Assembly (NCBI GenBank): GCA_008477525.1
Contig: SPDT01000004.1
Span: forward strand, 2,666,001-2,730,000
Reading direction: 5' to 3'
DNA from: Hypomyces perniciosus
Taxonomy: Eukaryota; Ascomycota; Sordariomycetes; Hypocreales; Hypocreaceae
DNA: 64,000 bases
The notes beneath the pieces are model-generated. The model saw nothing but the letters and a program-made list of their open reading frames with translations. It was not told where the DNA came from and searched no databases. The stretch's first letter is position 1, and each line of letters opens with the position of its first letter. The translations under genes and the position numbers were made by a program. This document shows positions 10,935 to 22,313 of the stretch, piece by piece.

Positions 10935-12270
10935 ATGGAGAATCACATAGTCTTCGACAGCGGTCTTACCCGCCCCGATTACATCGTCTTGAAGAGCTTG
11001 ACCAGTGAGATCAAGAACCGCGACGGTGCTCGATCGAGTCAAGCCTTGGATGATGCTACACATACCGACAAGGCAGCCCACGATGTTGCCTTACTCAAGG
11101 CTATGAGGGACCCTCATGATGCTCACTTTGAGCCAACAGTTCTCGTGTCCACTGATGACATCTCCAACCATGTTCCAAAACTGGTCAACAAGCTCATACT
11201 TCAGCCATATATCCGCTTGGCCCGGAAAACTGCCCGACATGAGACTGATGTTGCAATGATTACCCACCTAATCTTGTACTTTACGACCTCAGTGCCGAGT
11301 GCTATACTCTTGTTTCGGAACTTCAACCTAGCTCATGGCTGCCTCCACGCCCTCATGCAAGCCTACTATGTCGGTACTTACACTCTAATGATGCATCAGC
11401 ACATTCATCAACGGGGAATCTTGACCAAGAAGCTCGCCTTCTTCGACAAACTGTTTCCGTACATCACAGACCCTTTGTTGGGCCATACATGGAACTCATA
11501 CTATTACCATCACGTCAAGCATCACCATATTGAGGGCAACGGACCGGATGACTTATCCTCGACTATTCGGTATCAGAGAGACAGCCCTATCGACTTCCTT
11601 CATTATGTTGGGCGTTTCTTCTGTCTCGTCTGGCTGGATCTTCCATCGTATTTCCTTCGAAAGAACCGTCCAGGCCTGGCTGCCAGAGCGACAGGCTGGG
11701 AATTAGGGACGTACCTGTTCTATTACGCCATGGCCACAGCTGTGAACCGAAATGCGACTATCTTCGTTTACATCATACCATTCCTGCTGCTTCGGTTGGG
11801 ATTGATGGCAGGTAATTGGGGCCAGCATGCATTTGTTGACCCCGATGAGCCGGACTCTGACTATCGGTCGAGTATAACACTGATAGATGTGGCGGTAAGT
11901 CGGACTTACAAACTCCAAACGAGAAAGTTGTGGCTAATAATCCTTCTAGAGCAATCGGTTCTGCTTCAATGATGGCTATCACACATCACACCATCTGAAC
12001 CCACTCAGACACTGGCGCGATCATCCGATTTCATTCCTTGAGCAAAGGAAGACTTATGCTAAGGAAGGCGCCCTTGTGTTCCACAACATTGACTTTCTAA
12101 TGATCACCTTCAAGTTATTGTGCAAGGATTATGATCACCTTGCCAAGTGTTTGGTTCCCCTGGGGCCTCAGATTGACCTCACGATGGAGGGGCGTGTCGA
12201 GCTGTTGAAGCGCTTGACACGCAAGTTCTCTGAAGAGGAGATACAAAAGAGGTTCAAGAAGAGCGTTTAG
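10935..12270 (+). CDS. Fatty-acid-desaturase-superfamily membrane protein
   Basis: Two exons, 10935-11894 and 11950-12270, give 426 residues. An in-frame ATG at 10881 exists, but the downstream MENHIVFDSG start is preferred because it leaves room for the TATA-like word. Hydrophobic segments include ITHLILYFTTSVPSAILLF, the stretch around LMQAYYVGTYTLMM, the VGRFFCLVWLDLPSYF region and IFVYIIPFLLLRLGLM. Histidine clusters, the di-iron ligands of membrane desaturases and hydroxylases, are HQHIHQRG, HHVKHHHIEGNG, NWGQHAF and, after the intron, GYHTSHHLNP. Their order and spacing fit the fatty acid desaturase domain, which uses O2 and electrons to desaturate or hydroxylate lipid chains in the ER. 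No cytochrome b5 domain is fused. The exact substrate cannot be told, and it is not an obvious stearoyl-CoA delta-9 enzyme. Confidence 0.75.
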
Positions 12271-12812
12271 GACGTTGCAACTCATCCCTTGAGACGACAG
12301 TGCGAATCCATGCATCTCATGCGCCTTGAGGACACCTGTTTGTTGCTTATGGTAGGAACCACGAGCAGGATATAAGAAAAACACACAGGTTAGTTGACGG
12401 ATTTTGCAAGAGTTGGCGTTTAATGCTTCCGTTTATTAGAATTGGTCTGGTCGCTGTACGAACGATGGAGGGCTCTTTTATGTGTGACGGCGTTTCGGGG
12501 GGAATCCCCTATAGAGAGGAATGGCACCATACGGAGAGAGATCTATCATAATATAGCTATTAATCAAAGCATCGATGTTATTGCAAGACTCTTGAGATCG
12601 ACATTGAGACTTGAAAGGTTGTACTCCGTTCAGAGTACCTGCATGTGGATTAGAAAACGCACGGGCCATATCGGAGTCATTCGATGCGAGCTTGATAAGC
12701 GTCCATACCGAAAATAACGTCATTCACGACAAGCACTCATTGACATAACTCCTCGAACAACAACAATCACAGAATCCTAGCCCGATATTTGCGACAACGC
12801 CTCTTGTTCAAA
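12271..12812. other. Intergenic: desaturase-like 3' end and FMP46-like promoter
   Basis: 542 bases between two plus-strand genes. One short ORF (12442-12717) has no protein-like features. Nothing further recognised. Confidence 0.45.
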
Positions 12813-13325
12813 ATGTTCCGCTTTGTGAGTGTAGTCCACGCAATCGATTATTCTCGGGCAGATATACTGACGCTCAAGGAAAGCACAAAACCCTCGACAT
12901 TGTCACCCTCTTCCACAAGGCCAGTTCCCCGGGCTCTGTGCGAGTCGCCAATCTGCTCAAGCAAGCCTCCACAAGTGCACAAGCTGGTGCTGCAGCTGAC
13001 CAGACAAACCTTCGCCGAGAACCATTCGAACTCAACATCACTGAGGAGCCCCCAACTCCCGAGCAGGTGCAGACTATCCTGGAATACGTTGGCAAGACCG
13101 GTGTCTCCTCGATCATCAAGGGTGCTAGGGACGAGAAGGATGCGCTGAGGAAGTACAAAGAGAGCAAAGAGAGCCTGCTGAGGCCAGTTGTAAGTGAAAG
13201 ACAACTCCATGTCCTTGATGCCCTCAGCTAACAATGGCTTCTAGACCGTGGACTGGAGCAGCGGCAAAGCCATCGCAGGGGACAACGAGTCCGAGATCTT
13301 GAAACTCTTGAATGCACAGAAATAA
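12813..13325 (+). CDS. Fmp46-like mitochondrial thioredoxin-fold protein (DUF1687)
   Basis: Three exons, 12813-12824, 12884-13189 and 13245-13325, give 132 residues. The first coding exon is just Met-Phe-Arg-Phe. The acceptor at GAAAG before 12884 was chosen because it restores HKTLDIVTLFHKASSP, which continues the expected family start. Later landmarks are VANLLKQA, PFELNITEEPPTPEQ, the conserved RPVTVDW after the second intron, and a C-terminal LKLLNAQK. The family, with yeast Fmp46 as type, is a putative redox protein of mitochondria with a thioredoxin-like fold; a precise reaction is not known to me. No CxxC pair is visible in the translation. Identity rests on overall pattern, so moderate confidence. 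Confidence 0.7.
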
Positions 13326-14561
13326 GCTCTATATGGCGTATTCGACTATTCACCGAAATACCTGACTTTGTATCTTCATGTATACCCCTCTCCTCATAAA
13401 AGTTGAAACTATAGACGGCACTGAAGCGCCTTTTGACTTCACACGATAATCTTGAATGATCCCCCTGTTTCTCGGTGCGAGCGGGCTAACCGTGTTTACA
13501 AGTCCTTTTTATGACCTGCACTGCAACATGATACCTCTACTTCAACTGCGTGCCGCCTCGTCTGTTGGTTCAACTACTGTGACTCAGTTCGAGTTGTCCT
13601 TCACCCATCCCGTGATAAGATGTTATTGCAAACTCCCTTCTCTTGCTGTCCCAATAGCTTTCAATATGACGGGATTGAGAATTTTATGTGTGAAAATCAC
13701 CCTGGTTATCAAGAAGCCGGGTTTTGATCTCCACCCCAATGCACACAGCCGGCACAAAATATTTGAGATGCATGTTGAAGTGAATATGATGGACGTCCCT
13801 AACTTGATCTTCGTCCTCAAAAAATTCTCTTTAGTCCCCCCCCCCTCCAATCTCAGGCATCGAAAAGGACAAGGCTGAGGTTGCTGCTGTTACGGGGCTT
13901 TGTTTTGCAAAATTCTGAAGGCTCTGTTCGCAGCCAGCTGTCGTCTGTTGTCAATCCACGCACAGGACAGCCGAGCCATTCATCCATTCACTTTCTTCTC
14001 ACTTTTTTCATTAGTTTACATGCACCAGACAAAAAAAAACATCGTCCCCATTTATCGTGTTTACTGAACTTCTTCCTTCTCACCTTTCCTTTCCTCTTGG
14101 AAGCACACAACATCCACTCAGAGACAACTTTTCTTGTTGCTCATCAGAAACCTCACTGGATACACTTGTGCCTCATCTCCTCTCCTCTCTTGACTATATT
14201 GAAGGGTTACTGTTTTTTCGTTAACGAAAGAAGAGTCTCTTTTTGATACGTCCACCTTTGGAAGACCTCCAAGGTCGCGAAGCTAGGCGGGAAGCACCCT
14301 CGCCCTACAAGCTCCTTCCGTCGACTGGCTTCGGAAGACCAAGGCAAAGCTTCAGGTACGATTCCTATCTCATCTTTGCATCTCACTATCTTCCATCATA
14401 ATGCATTCAGTCTGAGTGGCTTTTTGGTGTTTTTTCCTGCATGGAATCGTTCTCCCTTGATTTCCTATGCCGTCGTTTCTTGGCCTTGGATTGATTTGTG
14501 CCATCATTTCTGAATCCATACCTTTTTGATGCAAACCCCTAATATCCTCACAGATTGGATC
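13326..14561. other. Intergenic and long 5' leader of the RRM gene
   Basis: 1.24 kb. The right half (13980-14240) is pyrimidine-rich, as is common in promoters and leaders of strongly expressed fungal genes. It probably contains the transcription start of the next gene and the leader intron listed separately. No coding sequence recognised. Confidence 0.5.
14356..14553 (+). other. Probable 5' UTR intron of the RRM gene
   Basis: Donor CAG|GTACGA at 14356 and acceptor CCTCACAG ending at 14553, with CTAAT upstream as a possible branch point. Removing it places the ATG at 14562 as the first codon downstream. The upstream in-frame ATG at 14529 would lie inside this intron. Confidence 0.5.
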
Positions 14562-17500
14562 ATGAATGAAACCGCAAAGATGAACCTACAGCCTGCTCCG
14601 CATCCCGTGCTGGATGCAGCGAAATTCCCTCGAGTTCATGCTGATAACCAACCCCTGGGAGATCGAGCCACATTCGCTAAATACTACCCAAATGGCCTGC
14701 CTGTGGTCTACAAGATGATTCATGGACCGGACTCTCAGGGAGTTGCACAAAACTACTTGGAAGACAATCTTCCGGTTGGATTTTATACCAACCCACCGCC
14801 AACCGCCAAGGCGATATTCTCGACAATCCATGGCGAGCGACCGTTCCGCAAGATGGTGCACATCTTGCCCAAACGCCGGGTTCACCTTTGGTCCAAGGAT
14901 GAGGTCCAAGCTGTCTGCAACTCTATCCGAAAGGTCTTCTGGAAGGATATGAAACGGATGCAGCAGCCCTATTGCTGGGACGATTTGTGGACCTACTTTG
15001 ATGCCCATGATCTCTACCACAACGGCTCCATCAATCTCTGGAATGTCATCAACACGCTGTTTGATGAGAATAAAATAATTGCCGCAGATGCGTCGAGGGA
15101 GGTCGCCGCCCATATTGGCCATTGGGCGGATGAGTGGCTGAACCAAGAGGACAACCGGAAGAAGCTGACACAATGGGATGACTCCCAAGGAGCCATTTTT
15201 CGTATCCTCAGTGACAAGGACCACGAGTCACTGGGACAGATCCAGGACGACGTGATTCCTCTCATAGCGAATGCTTTGAAAGCTCGTCGGACTTGGCTTC
15301 TCTCCAACCAGGATCAACCGAACCAAGAGCAACCTCAACCTCAACCTCAACCTCAACCTCAGCCACCCAACGACTTGACGACGGCATGTCAAACCAACAA
15401 TGTCGAAAACTGGCTCGGTAAGATCCTCTACATTAGAACTTCGTTTCTTCCAATATTGACCTTTCCTCAGTGGGACAATCGGCTTTCGCCAAGAGTGGCC
15501 TCCCATCCCCCCCTTCGTCTGTGCCTCATCAAGGTTCGCCTATGATGATGAACGCACCAACCCCTTGCTTTGTACACAATGGAAACCATTACTATCTACC
15601 GCAGAACGCTGCCCCACCACCTCAGCGTCCGCGTGTGCCGAGTCAGGCGCTCCAGGACTTGCAGAAGTCAGTAGCGGCAGCAACAACAACAAAGCGGCAG
15701 ACTGAACCCCGGAAGAATGGAGTTGTTATTGCAAATGGGAGCAGAGTGGAACCACCCTCTGTGGTATCTGGTAACTCTCCGATGGAGAAGAAAATTCAGG
15801 AATCTCAGCCTCTGAACGCAACGCAAAGACCGCCATCTCAAGGCATGCCTGTTGATCCGGAAAACAAAGAAGCCGGAGGAAATGGAGAAAATGCGGTTCA
15901 TGTCTACATGGAAGCTAACGCAGGACCTTTCGTTAATATGGGGTCGTCGCGTCGCAGCTCCGACTCAGCAACGCTGTTAGGAAGCAGTCGAGCCTCCCTG
16001 GTCAATTCGCCACCAAACGACCAAGCTGCTGGAATTCTGCTCAACCAACCTGTACACCAGACAGCCGAACAAATGCGGATAGGCCTTGATATCGATCCTG
16101 TTAACTCGATTAGCGGGAATTGCCTTCCCCATCACCCGAGCCTTCCTCCCCGACCACCCCTGGTTAATGAGCAACCTGCTTAGGACTCAGGAACAGCTCA
16201 ATCACCCAAGGGCAAAGCTAAGATGGCAGACCAAGCAGGAGAGTTCTCAATGAACCATCCCATACAGAGGAATCCGACTGCGGTCCGGGATGAAGTCCAG
16301 TCAATTAACAATGCTTCGGCTCCGGGATACCACCAGCCAGGAAACCAGCATCCAATGACATGGGAACCTCTTTCACAAAACGACAGACCTCCACACATCC
16401 AACACAACATATCTGCAAAGCATGACCCCGCAAGTGCTATTAATCCTTCAGTTGAGCCCTTGCCTTACTATATGAAACCTGATGAAGGAACACTGCAGAC
16501 CTGTGTTAAGACTGGGGCGCTCCCACATCAGAACGATGGTTTCTATCATGGCCCTAATCAGACTTCGCATCCTCAGTGTCCGCCTCGAAATTATCCCGAA
16601 GGTGCTCAGATGGTACCACCACCCTCTTTCCCAGTCGGCACTCACTCCCATACGGGTTCAAACACAGCGTATGGCAATCGAATCCATAGTATGGATGGAA
16701 AGTGGCAAGCTGCTGATCAGCCTCGTCCCGAGTCCTTTAACACTCTTCCACCGACGCCATCACGCGGTGGACATCGCAACGGTGGCCGAAATTCTAACAA
16801 ATCTGGACACCGTCGCGGACAGAAAAGTGGTAGTCATTTCCCAGCCCAGCAAACAGACTCGCACTTTGGTCAAGGCGATCCTACTTCTTGGAGATCTTGG
16901 CGTCGCCAGAACTCTGTTTCTCAGCAAGATGTGCCTCGCGATGGGATTGTGTGCTGTAATCCCGTTGGCCCTGGCCCATTCGAGTATGCCCCCTGCAACT
17001 GCATACAATGCAATGAGCGCAACAGGAGCATCTGGGTAAGAGTTAATGACGATTCTCCACCGACGGCGCGTATGGACATACAAGCACGTCTCAAATTCGG
17101 GATGATGAGCAGGTTTGGCGAAGTCCAAGACGTCTTCCCAGTCGCTTCTAACAGGAGAGACACATTTATCGTGAGGTAAGAATGACTTTTCCCCAAGAAG
17201 GGCATGGTTTTAAGGAGAGACTGACAATTGAAAGGTTCATGCATGAATCCTCCGTCGCCGAGGCCCTGGCCTTCGGAAAAGGTGGTATCCCAGAGAAGCG
17301 TATCACGATTCAAATCAGTCCTGTCCATCGATCCAAGTGGATCAACACAACATGGCCGCAGGCTGACAGAGCTCGAGCATTGTCCATTGAGCAACAACAG
17401 CAAATCCTTTCAGCTCCGACAAACTTCGGTTTCCCCACGGCCACCCCGATGATCAGTCCTCAACTACTAGCTGCCCATCTTCCCGCGCCGGGGTTCAATC

Positions 17501-20127
17501 ATCTCGCAATGCATCCGGCCCATGCCGGGGCTCCTATGATGCCCCGAGGATTTGTACCTCAGCAACATCCCCTTCCTGGAGTTCCTTTACCACCTCCTGG
17601 ATATGTCCAACCAGGATTAATATTTTCTACTAACATTGCTTACCCTGTCAGGCCACCGTATGTTAACGTTGGGGCAACTCAGGTGAATCCACAGCTGATG
17701 GAGAATTCTGCTATTGTCACCCACACTCCAAGCCATTTACAGGACCCCGAGATCTTCGATGAGCAAATCTCACAATCCAAGCCACCATCAGAGGAGGCCT
17801 TGAGCGAATCAACATCTGGCAATGATGAATCCGGCATAGCAACTCCAAATAGCGACGACAGCAAATGCTCACCGACAAAAGTGCGCGTGTTGTTGCCCAA
17901 TGCGTCTCCTAAGCAGGATGACTCCCCCGCAGCGGCTGAGGGAATAGGATTGTCCAACGAAATTCGAACCGATGCTAAAAGTTACAGTCCTACCCCCAAG
18001 AGTCGAGGCAGGGATGCCCAAGGATCTCCTACGCCGGTGGAAAGGATAACCACGGAGCCAATCAAGGCTGTAAAGAACGACGTTGCCCATTGTGGCACCA
18101 CCAAGGAAAGTGATTCGACGGCCAAGGATTCGATAAACACACATGACAATTCGATGAGCAAGGAGGAAGAGATGCCAAGCGCTCCAAAGGGGTCACTTGA
18201 AAAGCCTGTTGAACAGGCTGCTGTGCGAACCCAGCATATACGAAAGCCCAGCAGATTCACCGAAGAGGAAATCAGGGGGCGGAAACAGGCCTGGAATAGG
18301 ATTCCTATGCCATTGGATCCACGCAAATCCAAGAAATCAGGAATCACTACTAATAGCAGCTTGCCTCCCAAGGGCCACAGTCGAGTCGTATCTGTAAGCG
18401 GTGACATGTCGACTATGGCTGCGACAAACTCGAGACTCCAGGAGCCATACCAGGACCGGCAAACGGACACCGTAGATGTCACTGGCAAAGAGGCTAGAAC
18501 CTCGCAGACCACATCCAATCATCACCCAAGCCCTACAGAGCTCAAGGAGGTTGCAGAAAACTGTGCCATGAGTCAGATGTCAGACACAGGAGAAATCGAA
18601 GAGACCACGGAAATGCCGCATCAGACTGGATTCATCAAGGGTGGAGAGTTTCAGGCAGAGGTGCCCGCCGTCATAGAAATCGTTGAGCCCCCTAGCGGTA
18701 TGGCTTCCCCCAAGACCACACAGAAAGAAGGTGAACAAAAGGCCACTGCCTCTTTCCAACTCTGCGCAGAACCATCCAGGGCCGAGTCTATCACAAAAGA
18801 CCAGAATGAACCAGTACCTGTTGCTTCACACAAGTCAACTTCAACCAAGACAGAAGCAAAAGCAGGCACCCCAAGAAATCTACCGCAACCCATTCTTGAC
18901 GAACCTGTCCACCAAAAGTCTGCCGAAAGTAGCAACGCCAGTGATGCTGCACCTGGCCAGGGAAAACCTAACCGGAAGTCGGGTAAGAACAAGAAGGCGA
19001 AGAAGCATCGACAGTCGATGTCTCTCAGCATGCCGCCTAAGGGAAACAATGACCGAGAGACCAGGATGAGTGAACCCGCATCTGCTACCAGAATATCTGA
19101 GCAGATCTCAAACAAGGAATTCGAGGACACAGGTACCACACCGCCCCAGTCCGGTGATTTCGAAGTCCCTTCTTCTGATATACCCTCCTCGCCAGTGAAG
19201 CGATCTGTGGAAGAAGTAGCTAGGAGAGCTTCTTCTCTAACACCAAAGCGTAACAAAAAGGGCCAGGCCACAGAGGCGGCGGATGATTCTAAGCCGAGCG
19301 GCGGGCAGCAAAATACTACAACTGGACGAAACCAATACCATTACGACACCTTGCCTCGTGGTCGCCAGGACTATAGAAGTAATGCAGGCGGCTCCCTGCG
19401 GCTCTCGAAAAAGCGAAAAAATCGATATCCAGCCATGAACTTGGGCATCTTCGAAGCACCAAACACTGACGGACGTGTACCACCTTCTTCCGACTTTGCC
19501 TTTGATGCCCCTATGTCATCAACCGTTGGTAAAAGCACAGGCATCCACAACTCTGGTGGTCCGACTGCACAGGTCGATTCAGCGAGGAAGAGTCGCTTGA
19601 ATCCACTAGCTGCAGCATTTGTGTCCCCAAGAAAGGCTGCTCCTGCACAGCTGGACAAAGTTCCAAGTGGTCCCAAACCAATCTTGCCCCCCGTTGACCC
19701 AGAGCAAGCTTCTACAGCAATCCCCATGAAGGCTTCCTCTCAAGATACTTCGCCGTCAAAGTCGGACGGCATTCGGAAGGTCACCGCCAGCAGAGAGATG
19801 TCTAAGAAGATGTCTCCGTCAAAGGAAAGACTGGGCAGACAACCGGGTGCCTCGAAGGAAACAGGTCCCTCGCCTGACAAAGAGACGCGCAAGTCAGCGA
19901 ATAGCCCATCCAAGGGCGGTTCAAAGCAAAATGCGGCTAGGGGTAAGCATCAGCGATTTCAAATGAGTGAAGATATATCTGGCTCACACACCATGACCTC
20001 GAGAAGAGACTCGCTTCAGAAGAACTCCCCACTGAACACGGAGGACTGGCCCTCGTTGCCTGTGTCTCGTGGACGGTCTGCTACCTTGCAAGAGCCAGCA
20101 AGCAAATGGGGTGGAGGTCAAGGCTAG
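14562..20127 (+). CDS. Giant low-complexity RNA-binding (RRM) protein, with an in-frame TAG
   Basis: Three coding exons, 14562-15417, 15471-17175 and 17235-20127, total about 1,817 codons, but codon 523 (16181-16183) is TAG and the frame is open on both sides. The N-terminal ~230 residues are well ordered (PLGDRATFAKYYPNGLPVV, then WSKDEVQAVCNSIRKVFWKD) and of no family I know. A (Gln-Pro)n run follows. A Cys cluster (VCCNPVG, then PCNCIQCNERN) directly precedes an RRM-like fold across intron 2 (about residues 815-895): SIWVRVNDDSP, ARLKFGMMSRFGEVQDVFPV, DTFIVRFMHESSVAEAL. The last ~900 residues are Ser/Pro/Lys-rich and probably disordered, ending ENTEDWPSLPVSRG-like sequence. Likely an mRNA-associated protein; the role is unknown. 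If the TAG is real, only the first 522 residues are made. Confidence 0.75.
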
Positions 20128-20650
20128 TTGTGAAGCACAGTGCGTTGCTACCCTGCTAAATGCGTTGTGGCTCTGGGTATGATTGTGCTGACACAATTGA
20201 GGGGAATCAGGAACGGGAGTGGACGAAGACAGGATGTGGAATATCGCAATTTTGCTTTTTATTGCGTTTTGCTTTATCCTCTGGATGATATGGCAGACCA
20301 GCAATATCTGTCGGCATGTATAATTCTCAAGTAGCTTCGCTTACCTATCTGTCAGGTCTGTAGGATTCAACAAACAAGTTACATTGCCGCCTTTTGTTAC
20401 TCAAGAACCGCGTGATGAGCAATTCTGACAACCTGGCGCCGCATGGCCTGAACCTAATAGCAAACGATATCAAGCCCTATTCACGGAATGTTGGAGTCCT
20501 CATCTCATCCGATTCATCCACGGGGCAAGGAACTCATGAAGCAGCCAGGTCATGATGGTACAGTTTCCTTTCTCTATGCCCGCCAGATATATACAATAGC
20601 GTTTTCGTCGTTAGGCTCCCAATCTCGGTTCTCTTTTCAGCGCTTTTCTC
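20128..20650. other. Convergent 3' region, RRM gene / NDUFA2
   Basis: 523 bases where two genes end towards each other. 3' UTRs only; no gene seen. Confidence 0.5.
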
Positions 20651-21155
20651 TCATGCATCGTTCTTGACCAGCCCTGTAACCGTTTCCTCAATCTGCTTGT
20701 CCGTCAGGCCCTCGAGAGACTGTGACTTCTCGTTGCCGAAGTCTGGCCCTGTGGTTAGCCCTGGCCTTGTTTAATTCGGGAATAGAGCACAACACACCGT
20801 ATCTGGCGTAGATCTTGGGCAGTGTGCCGGCGGCTTCGCGCAGCATGATGGGGGTGCTGGGGTTGTTCTTCTTCATGGTGGGATATGCGCGGGTGAGAAA
20901 GGACCTATGAGGGGGGGAGTATGTTAGCTCTCATCGCCTCGCGGAAGCTTCTCGACAGTTTGCGTGATGGATAGTTGGCGAGTGGGAGTTGCAATTGGCA
21001 GATTGATGGCGTCTGAACCGTCGTATTGGACGAGTGAGAGGATCGTATAGAGTCGTCGAAATAACGTACCGAACTGCCGCGCTCTGCTCTGACGTCTGGC
21101 AGAACAGGAAGCGCACCTCCTTGAGGGACTTTGTGAAGGCGTACTTGGCAGACAT
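20651..21155 (-). CDS. NADH:ubiquinone oxidoreductase subunit NDUFA2 (complex I, B8 / 10.5 kDa)
   Basis: Three exons, 21070-21155, 20798-20904 and 20651-20748, give 96 residues, the normal size. It begins MSAKYAFTKSLKEVRFLFCQ and continues TSEQSAAVRSFLTRAYPTMK, then KKNNPSTPIMLREAAGTLPK and IYARYGPDFGNEKSQSLEGL. This is the thioredoxin-like accessory subunit of the peripheral arm facing the mitochondrial matrix. All splice joins are in phase. It shares a 493-bp divergent promoter with the pyruvate carrier gene to the right. Confidence 0.93.
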
Positions 21156-21648
21156 GTTCGCGGGAGGGCGCTCAATTGGAGGAGCAGAGCGTGAGGCTGG
21201 CGAGGGAAGCGTTGGCTTGGCTTGAATGTCTGGATATCTAAGACAGACAGACAGACAGACAGACACAGAAGGTTGGTGATAGACAAGCGGCACTAAAAAC
21301 TGCATAAATCATTCGCGCATCCGATATTTTATGCAACATGGCTGCATAAAACTGGTCCCGGCCGGTGCCGCTATCGCCGGTTGATCTTCGGAATTTTGGG
21401 TTTGCCCCAGAAGTGAGCAGCAATCCTCCCGCCCATATTCGGATCGGAGAGTCTCTTCTCAACATCTCGAGTCCCGCCTAACCCTCCGGCAAGACAAAAC
21501 CTCGTCCATCAGAGCTCCCCAGATTTCACAGTAGGTCATTTCTTTGTATATTTCTCTGCTTGCCAGCTCTCTCTTCTACGCCAATTCCCACTACCACTAC
21601 CACTACTACTACCGAAGATACTGTTCAATCTGACCGACATCGCAGGCG
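21156..21648. promoter_or_regulatory. Shared divergent promoter, NDUFA2 / MPC2
   Basis: 493 bases lie between the start codons of two nuclear genes for mitochondrial inner-membrane proteins, pointing apart. It contains a perfect (AGAC)6 run at 21241-21264. Co-regulation is an inference from the geometry. Confidence 0.5.
21241..21264. repeat. (AGAC)6 microsatellite
   Basis: Six perfect AGAC units inside the divergent promoter between NDUFA2 and MPC2. Confidence 0.9.
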
Positions 21649-22313
21649 ATGGCCCCAACGAGCAACATCTTGCGCGCCGCCCGGCCGCTCTTCCGCCAGG
21701 GCGCTTCCTTCGGCGCTCACGCCAGGCCGGCCTTCCAGGGCCAGAGCCAGCGATTCGGACAGCAGTTCCGCCAGCAGGGCAAGCGATGGCAGAGCACGAC
21801 GTCAGAGACTGGGCAGCAGCAGCAGAGCTGGTTCAAGAGGGCGTGGGAGAGCGAAGTCGGCGTCCGGACGGTGCATTTCTGGGCTCCTGTTATGAAGGTT
21901 TGCTTGTCCCCCTCCTCCCCCATTGGGTGGTAGTGGTTGGATTTGGGCAGGAATAAGATGGGATGCTGACTTGTTCGATATAGTGGGCTCTTGTCATCGC
22001 CGGCATTTCCGACTTTGCGCGTCCTGCTGAGAAGCTATCGTTTACTCAGAACTTTGCCTTGACTTGCACCGGTCTCATCTGGACGCGGTGGTGCTTCGTC
22101 ATTAAGCCCAAGAACTACCTGTAAGTGCCGTTGAATCGGAGCACGCGACACCGTATGATGGTGAAATTGGGTGTGCTAACTCGCTCGCTTCGCAGGCTTG
22201 CTGCCGTCAACTTCTTCCTCGGATTGGTCGGTATCGTCCAGATTAGCCGAATCGCCATGATCGACCCCTCCAAGAAGACGGATGCCGCAATTGAGGAAGA
22301 GACCAAGGCTTAA
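21649..22313 (+). CDS. Mitochondrial pyruvate carrier subunit 2
   Basis: Three exons, 21649-21897, 21984-22120 and 22196-22313, give 167 residues. The first ~55 residues are rich in Arg, Gln and Ala with few acids (RAARPLFRQGASFGAHARPA), fitting a mitochondrial targeting region longer than in yeast Mpc2. The MPC domain follows: TVHFWAPVMKWALVIAGISD, FARPAEKLSFTQNFALTCTG, LIWTRWCFVIKPKNYLLAAV, NFFLGLVGIVQISRI. These give three hydrophobic segments in the inner membrane. It forms a heterodimer with MPC1 and imports pyruvate into the matrix. The C-terminus is Lys/Glu-rich. No anomaly. Confidence 0.94.

Noticed and set aside
13456..13878. 140-codon ORF after the FMP46-like gene
   Set aside because: Overlapped by an antisense ORF, no motif, and lies in the 3' flank and promoter zone.
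16163..16183. A 21-base GT...TAG segment that would remove the in-frame stop of the RRM gene in phase
   Set aside because: Far shorter than any intron in the window (shortest 46-48 nt) and without room for a branch point; reported only as context for the TAG.
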